64,000 nt of DNA. Source: Neospora caninum Liverpool. Taxonomy: Eukaryota; Apicomplexa; Conoidasida; Eucoccidiorida; Sarcocystidae. The DNA lies in NCBI RefSeq assembly GCF_000208865.1, contig NC_018396.1, forward strand, positions 992,001 to 1,056,000, in the 5' to 3' direction. The position numbers and the translations under genes are program-made. Positions 46,301 to 57,000 of this stretch are shown here, one piece after another; position 1 is the first letter of the stretch; the number at the start of each line of letters is the position of its first letter. Under the pieces are notes generated by a model. It did no database searches, was not told where the DNA came from, and was given only the letters and a program-made list of their open reading frames with translations.

Positions 46301-49300
46301 CGCTCAGGCTGCGAACCTGGACGTTTCCGTGCGGGTCACGGTCGAGCAGGAGTTGCTGGCGCGTCGAGTCGGGAAGCTCCTCGAAGACGGCGCGGCTCTC
46401 GGGCGTCAACTTGGAGACTTCGAAGTCGCCCTCAGCAACGATGTGATTGATCTCGCTGATCAGCACGCCGACCTACAACACGAAAAACGGAGAAGAACGT
46501 CCGACTGAAAAAAACAGGCCGTCCCACCCCCGCCTTTCACTGCGCTCGACGGCGCGACACACACATGCACGAAACAATTCCCTACACATGCCTACATACA
46601 CACGTAGAAAAACATACATATATACATACGTAGAAATGCATACAGATGCACGTGCATAGCCGTGACGATGTGTGGGAGTGCCCCTGCATGTGTGGATCGT
46701 TTGTGAAAGACAGCATGGTAAAAGGTTTTTGAAGAAAACCTCTGACTGACCCGTCAGGAGAGAACGCAAGAGAAACTGTTCCACTCAAATGTGAATATCG
46801 CCCACTGTACCTTAAACGTGGAACGGGAAATACATATACGTATATATGTATAGATGCGTGCAAATCCAAATGCATACACATGCGCATGCATGTCGGCATC
46901 TGTAGGGATGAACGTGGGCATGTATCTGTTTCCATATGCTTTCTTCGCATACTTCGGGAATGAATTCAATGAGGCCCTCAGGCAGGAGGACCACACCGTA
47001 CTGCTTTCCCTGGGCGTGGCGAGCCTCGACGAGGTCGACGAGAGCCTCCACGAGCTGTCGCAGAGACTGCTTTTTCGCCAGCACTTCTTCGCCTGAAAAA
47101 CACCACTCGCCGAGCTCCCCCAAAAATGCGCTCCCCGGAAAACCGAGTACCACTTACACATGTGCGCCGACATCCATATCTAATAGATGTATATGTATAC
47201 TGATCTACAGACGCATATATTTTGTGTGTATTGAGATACATAGATGCATGAGGAAGCAAGGATGCATGTGGGGACATCGAGTTGAAACTGCCCACAGGCC
47301 CTCGGGCGACAGATAGGCAATCGAGAAGAAGGCGAGCGAGACGAGCAGAGGAGGGACGAAACGGCAGAATGCGACAGGGAGAACAACGAAAGGAACCTCG
47401 TGTCCAGGAGAGACACAGTAGGGAAGGGACGCAAACGGGGGAAAGGCGACGGACCGGAAAGGAAAGAAAGAAACGCGGAAGAAAGCCATGCGAGACAGCA
47501 AAAGATAGAGAGGACACAGAAGAGAGAACAAGGCAGAGATCGAGAACAGGGCAGAGACAGAGAGAACAAAGAGGAGAGGGAAAGAGAAAAGAGGAGATGG
47601 AGAGACCAAGGAAGGGATATAGAGAGCAATGGAGAGCGAAAAAGGAAGACAGACCAGAAGAAAAAGAGAGCACAAGTACTCTTACCGATGAAAGTGTAGT
47701 TCGGGTGTGTTTGGAGAGCGCACTCGAGGGTGATGAGGGAAGCGCTACGGCCCATGAGGCGAACAAAGTGGTAGGTGCTGCCTGCACAGATTCAACCGAC
47801 AGTCAACACTGAAGTTCCTCAGACCAGATCTCTCGCATCGCTTTGCTTTCTGCTTCCGTGTCTCGCCCGACGACTGGTCAAAACCTCAAGACCTGTCTTT
47901 GAGCGGGCCGGAAGGCAGCGCCTACCTCCAGTCATCGCGTTGCGCATCAGGTTGCCGATTTGCTGGCAGTAGGTTTTGCATGCAGTGTCGAAGCCGAAGG
48001 AGATTTCGACGAAGCGGTTCTTCAGGTCTCCATCGATCGTCTTGGGGCACCCGCAGACGGCGGTCGAGCTGCCCTTGGACTGAGCAAACGAAGGCACAGA
48101 GGCAGAGAGGCGCAAACTAAAGAACGCGACCGCGTGGAGACTCACACTCTCCAAAGCAAAGACCCACAACCGGCGAGACGGGAGCTCGGCGAGGATTCTC
48201 TCGCGGGACGCGCTCACAGAGGCCGAAGAGAAGAGAGAGAAACGGAGAAGACAGAGACGCAATTCAGATCGCGCGGAAAAGCAGATGAACGAAACGAGAA
48301 GCATGAAGAGCCCAGAGAACAAGACACACAAGACGAAGAAAAGGAACTGAAAGGGGGAAAACGTGAGACGAGCCCGCGCTTCAAGAGCGTCTCTTCTCTG
48401 GACTGGTTTGGACCGTACGGCTGTTTCGCTCTCTGAAACCCGGACCCGCTGTATGATCGCCGCTGCGTTCTCTCCCTCTCCGCCCTCCTACGTCGCTCTG
48501 TTTAATCGCTCCTCTCTCGTTTTGGAAAGAAAGGAAACGCGTCACTTCGCAAGGCTGCCAGCGAGAGACGCCTTAACACGGAAGACGCTTCCCCCCTCCC
48601 AGGAGGCTGCCCTATCGTGTTCCACTTCTGTCCCCGTTCCAAGGTGGTGTGCGTTACGCCAGGCAGTCCGTGTGTACCTTGAAGTATTCGGCGAGGATTG
48701 CAGCGTTGGTGTTTGAGTCATCGCCTCCGATGACGACGAGGCCGTTCAACTGCAGCTTCTCGCAGATTTCCAAGCTCTTCTGTTTCTGCTCATCAGTCTC
48801 GATCTTGTGACGGCCGCTGCGGATCATGTCGAAACCACCCATGTTTCTGTATCTGTCGATCACCGCTTCCGTAAGCTCCACGTACTCGTGGCTGAAGACG
48901 CCATGCGGGCCCCCGAGGAAACCGTACACAGTGCTTGCTGGGTTCACCTGAAAGGCGACACAAGCGACGCGAAGGCAGTATCTCGCAGGTTTGTCCCCCG
49001 TTTTTGCCCTGAAAAAACCGAATCCGTCTTCACTGCTCCACATCCCACTCACGCAACGCCCAACACTCAGGTCACCCACGTAAACACGCGCGATCAACAG
49101 TCTTAAAAACCGTAAACACGACTTCAATCTCTACAAATGATGAAGCTTCACTCTGCCGACATACGCATACCAAACTTCAAATACTTACATATATATATAT
49201 ATATATATATGCATACATTTATAAATAAGTATATATATGTATAATTATAGATACATATCTCAATGTGTGTAGATGTCTACGCACATCTGTAAATCCATGT

Positions 49301-50734
49301 TTGCATGCATGTGAGATGTACAGGCATGTCAAGGATCCTGTGTGTACAGGTTACATGCATGGGCTCGGCTGGGCCTGCATAAAGGTGCGTGTGCGTTTCG
49401 TATGCGTTTTGTGCCTACGCGCTTGACGTAGTCAAAGATTCCACAGATGACGTTATGACCGCCTGCGGCTTGGCCGCCAGAGAGGACGACGCCGACGCGG
49501 AGAGGCTCCGAGGGAGGTCGGAGGTCTCCGGAAGCTGCAGTGAGGAGACAAAAGTCTGTGTTGATGGTGTTGGGGAAGAGACCGGCCAAAATCTCGTGAT
49601 CGCCTTGAGACAACACGTGAGGGGCGTTGTTCACCTCATCCTGAAGACGCAGAACACACAGACGCCCAAAACACCAAACGTCAAACTGGCCCGCCTACAC
49701 GCGAAAGCAAGTACCTTTCTGTGCATGTGTATACTTTCGAGGGCGTACCGCTTCATCTCGTTATATACATACAAAGACCTAATATATATGTATATATATA
49801 CGTATTTATATATATATATATATACATATATATAGAGAGATCAATTCGCGTTCTTTGCTACATGCAGTCAAATTCAGCTAGACATTTGTTCAAAACTTTA
49901 CACGTAGTGAGGATGCAGGGCGAAGAGGATACGGGCGACTAGGGTTACTGGCATGCGACTGGAGGCTTAACAGGCGTACTGCCAGAGATATTCCTTCTGT
50001 GGACTGTCTTGTCGAGCTCACCTGCTTGTTGATGAGATCTGTATCTTTGCATGGAACAGTGACGATTCCGCTGGGCGATGAGAAGACGGGAGGAAGGACA
50101 GGCCTGAAATGGCGACGCGCCACCTACGAAAAAAAAGAAAAAACTCGCAATGCAACGCAAAACAATCCAACGTGACGTGTCCAAGCGTATATACATATAC
50201 ATATATATACATATATATACTAAAATATATATATATATATATATTTGTATATTTGCGTGAGAAATCTATTTGCGTGGGAAAAACAAATGCCGTTGACGTG
50301 AAACTGACCCAGTACAAGCACGCACGCATCTCCGTTCTCCAGTTTCTCTTGTCTGTGTATGCAGATAAACAGATTAATGTGGCGACGTATCTAGATATAA
50401 AAGTTGATCAGTGAATCCACATACACGTGTACGTATGTACGTCAATGCATATTTACACAAAGAGAGCATTATAACAACGCATATATATTCGTATATATAT
50501 ATATATATATTTATATATTTATATATATATATATATATATAAGCGACGACCTGCGCATGCAGTTGACCTTTCGGCGAGTCTCACCTCGTTGGGAGTAGCT
50601 TCGTCAGTAAGTTGAGGCGAGAAGAGGTGGGACTGGCTGCTCGCCTGAGTTTGGAAGAAGTTCTCCACAACGTCAGTCTCCTTGTGGGCGCCGTTTGTGC
50701 CCTTGGCGCACTTGAAGAAGGACAAGAACGTCAT
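40383..50734 (-). CDS. PFKII: Pyrophosphate-dependent phosphofructokinase PFKII, tandem two-domain enzyme
   Basis: This enzyme phosphorylates fructose 6-phosphate to fructose 1,6-bisphosphate in glycolysis; coccidian PFKs are known to use pyrophosphate. Exons in transcript order: 50585-50734, 50022-50123, 49419-49640, 48678-48947, 47926-48079, 47686-47781, 46953-47092, 46317-46472, 45629-45823, 45106-45291, 44239-44829, 43659-43899, 43279-43374, 42774-42904, 42281-42373, 41644-41892, 41090-41173, 40383-40877. All phases close to 1216 aa, close to the length I recall for Toxoplasma PFKII. The N-half has [10 protein letters not shown] (138-147), GGDDSNTNA (232-240; the second Asp marks PPi use, where ATP enzymes have Gly), PKTIDGD with catalytic Asp (260-266), LMGR (308-311) and GYEGR (465-469). 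The C-half (about 558-1216) is a second PFK fold with these motifs replaced, probably structural or regulatory. Start is the first ATG ([12 protein letters not shown]). No signal or transit peptide is evident. Confidence 0.95.
44985..45048. repeat. Purine (GAGA) tract in PFKII intron 10
   Basis: On the + strand this is a nearly pure G/A stretch of GAGAGAAG-type units, a pyrimidine tract on the coding strand, in the intron upstream of the exon ending at 44829. Confidence 0.8.
49189..50541. repeat. Cluster of four (TA)n microsatellites in introns 1-3 of PFKII
   Basis: TA-rich runs occur at about 49189-49243, 49784-49835, 50196-50247 and 50481-50541, each inside one of the first three introns and separated by coding exons. 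Several are flanked by GCATGC or TGCATG words. Confidence 0.85.
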
Positions 50735-52630
50735 TTTCACTTCGGAGGGGAAAAGACGATTCTACAAAGAAGTCGCCAATCCGCACAGTGCACATACAGT
50801 TTTGCATGCACGTGGCACCGCAGGGACGGCAGATACGCACCTTTCAGTCTCCACAGCGCTAAAGACGTCGTCCACATAACCCTATGAAGATCTCTACCGA
50901 GACGAAGGCCCATGTATACCAACGCACTGTAACTCTTCCAACGGGACCAAATGAGCGAAAAAAGGCGAGGCAGGGAGGGGGATACGGCCTGGCGTACGGG
51001 AAATACGGCGAATGCAAACACAAACGCGCACATCCGTCGCTGTACAGACTCGTGGCCCAACGTCCGACACTGTCCACACCTCTTTACAGATCTCCTTCTT
51101 AGTCTTGCAGATACAGACGTGTATACCTATTTACGTATGTGCACGCTATTTCCAGGTGTCTGTCTGTACAGACACACATGTGGAGAACAACAGGTCGACA
51201 GGAAACCAGCCACACAGAGTTGCATGCATGTGTTTGAGTCTGGGTCTACGCAGGCCGACGCCCAGTGCGTTCAGAAAGGCAAACACCGTTTGGGAAAAAC
51301 CACAAGAGAAAAAATCGCTTCTGAGAAAGGGAAAGAGGCAGACGCTTGCCGTCGCGGCGTGCACTGTGCCTCGAGAAGAGACGCAACGCACGCCGAGACG
51401 GGAGAGCACGGAACACAGAGACCGTCCGAAAGCCCGACCGGGAAAACGCACGGAGACACCGAGGCACGAACCTCACAAGGCGCAGAGAAGCATTTCCACG
51501 TGGAAATTGTTTTTCCACAAAGGGACGGCGCAGGACGAAGATTGGGTTAGAGACAGAGAAGTCAAAGGGCAAAAAGACGCAGACAGGTAAAGGGCACCCG
51601 CGAGGCGACCGCCGTGCGCAGGCAGGGCGAGGAGAGTGCACTGAACTGGATTCTCTGTTTTTTCGCTTCTCCCGACTTCGATGGTCACCGCCCATGCTTA
51701 CTGTGGAGTTTGAAGATCCAGAGAAGCGCGCGCTTTTCTGCCTTGAAATTCAAGGAACGCAAAATAAGCCAATCTCGAGTGGGCGAGCAGGCGAGGGTCG
51801 CGAGATCTGACGGCGTCCGGGGGGACAGTGGCACGCAGGGAAACGACAAAACAGTAGACGGCGGGAAACCCGACAAAGGCCAAGGAAACCACAATCGTTT
51901 AGAAATATACGCTGGCATCGGTCTCGGAAGATTTGGTTGTGGAGCGCGGCACTCCGACCCCGCGATCCTCCTGAGCGTCCACGGCCGCCGCGCACAGGTC
52001 ACAGGCGGGGTGTTTGCAGCGTTACGCTTCGGGTGTACATACAGATACCGGGGGAGAGAGAGCAGTCGGCCAACCGCGTGATTCTGACTCGCCGACTGTG
52101 GAGACGAGCGCAGGAGCCAGAGAGCTGCGCGTCGTGTGTCTCCGCTTTGCCCGCCTCAGGCCTGGGTCTGCCTTTTCCAAGTCGCTCTTCTCGAGTTTTG
52201 GCGTCGCCGGTAGCAAGGCTTTGGCCTGTGCCTTCTTGCTCCTTGCCTCCTGGTCAAACGTCGTCTCAACAGTCGCGCACACCGCAGGCCTCGCGGGACC
52301 AGGTGTCTGCACACCTCGAGAGCGACGCTCTCTCCCACGCTTCTCGCTTCGTCTTCGTCCATTGCTTCCGTTGCCAACGGCCCCGCGGCGGCGGCAGGGG
52401 CGCTGTTCACGCCCCGCCAGGTGTACATACACACACCTGAGAGGCGGGGGAAAAGCCCATTGCTGCGCCGATCTTTTTATCCGTTCCTTTTTCCATTCTT
52501 CCTGGTTTTTTCTTCCGATATCGGCGTCGCCGCCGCAGCATCGTTCTCTTCCCAGACGGCTGCCTCAAGCGCGCCGGTTTTGTGGGGTCTCCGCGTCTTG
52601 CCGCTCGTCTGGCCGTCCGCTTTCAAGTTC

Positions 52631-52644
52631 CGGCTTATATTCGG
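52631..52644 (+). promoter_or_regulatory. TRP-1-like element between PFKII and the nucleoporin gene
   Basis: CGGCTTATATTCGG is identical to the last 14 bases of the 15-base TRP-1 motif (TCGGCTTATATTCGG, as I recall it) of Toxoplasma ribosomal protein promoters; only the first base differs. It lies 1.9 kb upstream of the PFKII ATG and 1.45 kb upstream of the nucleoporin ATG, so the gene it serves is unclear. Confidence 0.6.
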
Positions 52645-53650
52645 GCAGGCGCCGAGAAAAGTCGCGCGGCGACACACGAACGCGCGTGTCGATAGAGAGG
52701 ACACAACAGCCTCCATTTTGTTCCTTTTTCGCACAGAGAGCCCAGGCACAGAATCTATAGACGCAAGCGATGGACAGGAGGCGTCGCCACGTCGTGCTGA
52801 CACACCTGAGCAACTGATGGTTTCCCCCGTCAACCGGAGAAGACAAGACGGAACACGACGAAGAAAATGTCTCGCTTCTATCTCCCGCCTGGCCCTCTCT
52901 GTCGGTTTTGTCTGGCGGCCCGCGTGTGATCTGAACTGCCTTTCTGCTTCTTTTTCCCTTCGAAACACGTGTGTCCGCTTCTGGCTGCTGGCGAGTCTTG
53001 ACGTCTGTTTTAGGAGTAGTCGCTCGCGTTTCCTCTCTCCTCTCTTCGCAGCGAGCGTTCCGTCGGCGGATGCTTTGCCTCCTCTCTTCGCCCCTCGGCG
53101 TCCATAGCAGAGACGGCGCCGTCGTGAACGCAAAACGGAAGGCGAGCGGCTCTCGGGGACAATGTGCGCCCCGCAATGGGAGAGGGTGGAGACACGACTG
53201 ACGGGCCTCTTGCGTGACTTGCCTCTTGTGCGCGACCCCCTGGGCTTCTGTCGCGATTCTCCTGCCAGCGAGCGAATTCCATCTTCGCTCCACAAAGGAT
53301 ACGTGCAGCGCCTGCTCGTCTGCTGAAAGGGGAACTCCCTCAGGCGCAGGGGCGGGGGGGTTGAGGGAACCTGGAACTTGTTGCGCTTTCGCTTCTGTCT
53401 CCCCGTCGCCGTCTCTCCCCCTTCCTCGCCACGCGGCGTCGGTCGCCGTCACGCAACTCTCGCCGTTCTGCAACGCTTTCCCTCCCCTCGCACGACTCTC
53501 GTTTCAAGGCGAACAGCAACGCCTCCTCGGTTCCGCCTTCTCTCTCTTGGCCGATTTTCGATTTTGCCTTCTTGTCAACATCACTAATCACCGCTAGCCC
53601 CCCCCCCCCCCTTCCCTCTTTCCCTTACAAGTTCACTTTTCTTCCTTCCA

Positions 53651-53767
53651 CGCCCCCCAGTTTCTACCTTCTCTCTCGACAAGCGAATTTCTTTTCTCTG
53701 TTTGCTTCGCGCCCCCCAGTTTCTACCTTCTCTCTCGACAAGCGAGTTTCTTTTCTCTGTTTGCTTG
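53651..53767. repeat. 59-bp direct tandem duplication, two copies
   Basis: The unit begins CGCCCCCCAGTTTCTACC at 53651 and again at 53710. The two copies are almost identical (AAGCGAATTT versus AAGCGAGTTT). They lie in the pyrimidine-rich leader or promoter region of the nucleoporin gene. Confidence 0.9.
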
Positions 53768-54095
53768 CGGCATGGTTCACACTTTGTCTTCTCACCCTTC
53801 TCTTCCCCGTGGACACCCGCGAATGCACCGGTGTCTCTTTGCCGCCTCCTTGTTCGCGCCGATTTGCTTTTTTCCTCTTTTTTCGTTTCTTCTACTGGGC
53901 GATGCTTCTCTCTGTCGTCTCCTAACTTCCCCTTGCTCCTCGGTACATACACCTGAACATGCACCACTCTGCCGTGGCGTGTGAGTGATTCGTCTGCGAA
54001 CCGCGCCGTCTCGCTCGCTGGACTCCGCCTACTTTTTCGGTGCTCGCCAGACACAGATTTCCGTGTCGCTCCCGGTGCCCCGCAACCTCCGAAAG

Positions 54096-57000
54096 ATGGC
54101 AGGTACAAGAGGGAGAGGGGAAATGGTGGGCGTGGATGCCTCCGTCGGGGAAGAAGAAGGCGATCGCGGCGATGCGATCCTGCGCTCGCTTCCTCGCGCT
54201 CCGGCAAACGCTCCCGAAGAAGGATATGAAGTCGAATGCGTCGACGAATGCCCATACATCAAGTTTCAACACGGTGAGACAGCCGGATCCCGGTGCATGC
54301 ATTTGGAAAACAGCATAAGACGCACTCTTCCCGATCTCCAGGAATGAAACCCAAGAGGCCCGTGAGAATACGTTCACCGGTTCGTGCATGTGCGTACGCG
54401 AATGTGCAGCATTCTGTATCTGCTTTCAGAGTGTACATGCATCGCGTTTTCTTGAGAGGAATGATTCGCCGACAGACTAGAGAAGGAAAACGTCGCCGTC
54501 CATCTGAAACGGAAAACGTGTCGGGACCCTCTGATACCCTCTTGCAAGGATACGTGCATGCAGTTCAACTCATATATGATTGCAGAGAGGGCGTTACGCT
54601 TCGGATGCGTGCCCATGTCTATACGCCCTATGGTTTATGGTGTCACGTTCAGAGAAGCGTCGGCTTCATGTTTGTCTCTCGCGCTCCCCTGTTTTTGTGT
54701 CCTTCCCTCAAGGTTGTTTCCCTGGTTTACCCGGCATTTCGTTACCCCCCGTTGCTTTGCGATTTTCGTTTTGGTCTCGTCTTTTCAGCTTCAAAGCTTA
54801 GCATCGCTCCGCTGCTCAACGCTTCGTCTTCTTCTGCAGCTTCACTGCCCGCCCCCCTGCGCGCCGGGAGGTGTACAGACAGCCTGTGTCTTCTGCACTG
54901 TTGCGGCGTACTGCTTCTGCCTGGACTCGACAGCCTCGTCGCGGTCGACGCGACAGAAGCTGCTTGCGGAACTCTCATTTCGCGAGGCCGCCTTCCGCTG
55001 CGTGCGTCGGGAGAGGACCACGCCGAGAAAGGTGCCTTTCCCTCTCTTCTTCTCCTGAGCCCCGACGCGCGGCTGCTGGCGGTTGCCGTCGGCCACCAAC
55101 TGAAGCTCGTCCAAATCGGCGTGTGCCGACATGCGACAGCTGCGAAGAAGGGCTGTGGAAACTCGGTCGAAAAGAGCGAGGATGTCGGTGCTGGCGAGAA
55201 GCAGAAGCCGTGCTGCATTTTCGAGGAGGCGGACGTCCTCACCCTGGCGCGTTTCCCCTCCCCCGTGAAAGACATCTCTTGGTTTTCTGCGCCCGCTGGA
55301 GAAGGACACGCAACCCACACAGTCGGCGAAGGCGAACGAGGAGAGACGGAAGCGCTGGTGGGGTTAGCTGTCTTGACAGCCAATGGAGAAGCTTTCCTTT
55401 TGTCTCCGAATGCTGCTCGGGCCGTTCCGCTCCCTGCGCACGGCCTCGCGATCCAAGCCTTGCCGACGGGACTGGGGGACGCCGAGAAGGGACAGGACGG
55501 CCGGTGGGGACACGCGCCCCTTACCGCGGTTGTAAGCTGCTGTGCGCCGGCGTCCCTTTGGCTAGTTGGTCTCCAAGGGAGCGAGGCGCCGCTCCCAGGA
55601 GGCAGCGGCGAGCACGGTGACCAGCTGTACGACTTTGGAGACGGAAAAGAGAGACAGGAGACCGTGAAGGGGGCGGCAAGGCAGGGGACACGGAGAATTC
55701 GAATTGAGGGCCTCGCCGCAATACCCGGATACGAGGACGAGGCCCAAGCACTCCAGAAAGGGTAGGTCAAGACAATGTCAGGTTGCGTTCGGCACTGGGG
55801 CTCTCGTTTTTGCTTTGATTTTCGTCGCTCTGGTGTTCCTTTCTCTTGTCTGTGTCGTCCTCTGCGTGGTTGGGTCTGTTCTCCCCCTCTTGATTTCCGT
55901 TTCGTGGCCCCGTTTCAGTTTCGTTCCGTCTCGCCGCGTGGTTGTTCGTCTTTTTGTCTGTCCATTTTAACCTTCCTCGCGGCCGTGTTGAACCGCAGCG
56001 CATGCGCGTCTCTTTTCCGTTCTCCGCGCCGCCATCTGCGACTGTCCCTGTCCCCGCCGCTGTCTCTTTTTTCCAGGCTGGGCCGCATCGTGGGCGTGCA
56101 CCTTCTCGCGTCTTCCGCCCCAGACGCGGCGGATGTCGAGGGCCCTCTGCCGCTGGCGGTCGCGTGGTTCGCGCCCGATGCTGAGCTGTCGGTCGGCGAC
56201 GACGAGTGGGAGAAGCCGGAAGTTGCGCGCGACAGTCTCGTCGAGCCGCGCGCGGATCCGCTGCAGGAGGTCCGTGACGCAGACTGTGAAGAGTCGTGGA
56301 GCAGTTTCCTGTTCTTTGGGTTCCTTTTCCGGCGCGCTGGCGCGCTCGAGGGCGGGGACGCGAAAGCTGGACGAGGCGAGCCCGCGAACGAGGCTGGCGA
56401 TGCAGACGCCGTTTGCTTTCACATCTACGCAGCGAGTCGCAATGAACTGTTCTTGCGGTCAGTCACCGCGTCCACGCTCTGCCGGTTCCTCTGGATTCCC
56501 ACGTGGCAGTGTTTGTGGGTGTTCACGAACGCGTGCACGCAAATCATTTGCTTCGCACTTCCCCACGTCTTCTCCCGGACGCCGTCTTCCACACTCCCCG
56601 CGCCGCGCGCCTCCTCGCTGGTCGGGTCGGACGCGCTGACCTGGCGCTGCTTCACGATGCCCGAGGGCCGAGGCCTCGAGACTGCAGACGAAGACGCATT
56701 TCCCCAGGGGCTCGCACTCTTTGTCGACTTCCAAGAGAAAATGTTCAGAGAGCAGGCAACCACAGACACGCCTCCCCTCGAGCACCCGCCGGTCTTTTTC
56801 CTTCTTCAGTCCGACGGTAGGCCTTGCAGCCGCGCACGCGCCTGCCCGATCGCTCTGGGTGACTTGCGCGGACTTGCGAGGTCCCGCGAGGGCTCGGGGA
56901 GGGGGAGGGGGCGACTGCCAACCTTTAGAGACAACGGACTGCCCTTGATAGCTCTGCGACTCCGTGCGAGACGGCGACGTCTCTCCGGGGTTCCGGTCCT

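Larger units (their letters stand above)
50735..54095. other. Divergent upstream region of PFKII and the nucleoporin gene
   Basis: These 3.4 kb should carry both promoters and leaders. Large frames exist on both strands, for example 52565-53473 (-, opening MQNGESCVTATDAAW), 52022-52432 (-) and 52014-52760 (+). They overlap, lack good splice borders and show no family motif, so I do not call them. A further small gene is possible given the TRP-1-like element at 52631. A run of 14 C is at 53598-53611 and a 59-bp duplication at 53651. Confidence 0.45.

Noticed and set aside
52014..52760. A 248-codon plus-strand frame in the PFKII/nucleoporin intergenic region
   Set aside because: It is rich in Arg, Ser and Cys, with composition like a chance frame opposite other frames, and shows no motif.
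52565..53473. A 302-codon minus-strand frame opening MQNGESCVTATDAAW
   Set aside because: It has no recognisable domain, is opposed by long frames on the other strand in GC-rich DNA, and has no consistent splice borders. It is left as a possible unknown gene only.
54293..55765. The long + frame of 490 codons taken whole as an exon
   Set aside because: Only 54789-55761 behaves as coding; the 5' part precedes a good TTTTCAG acceptor and reads as intron.
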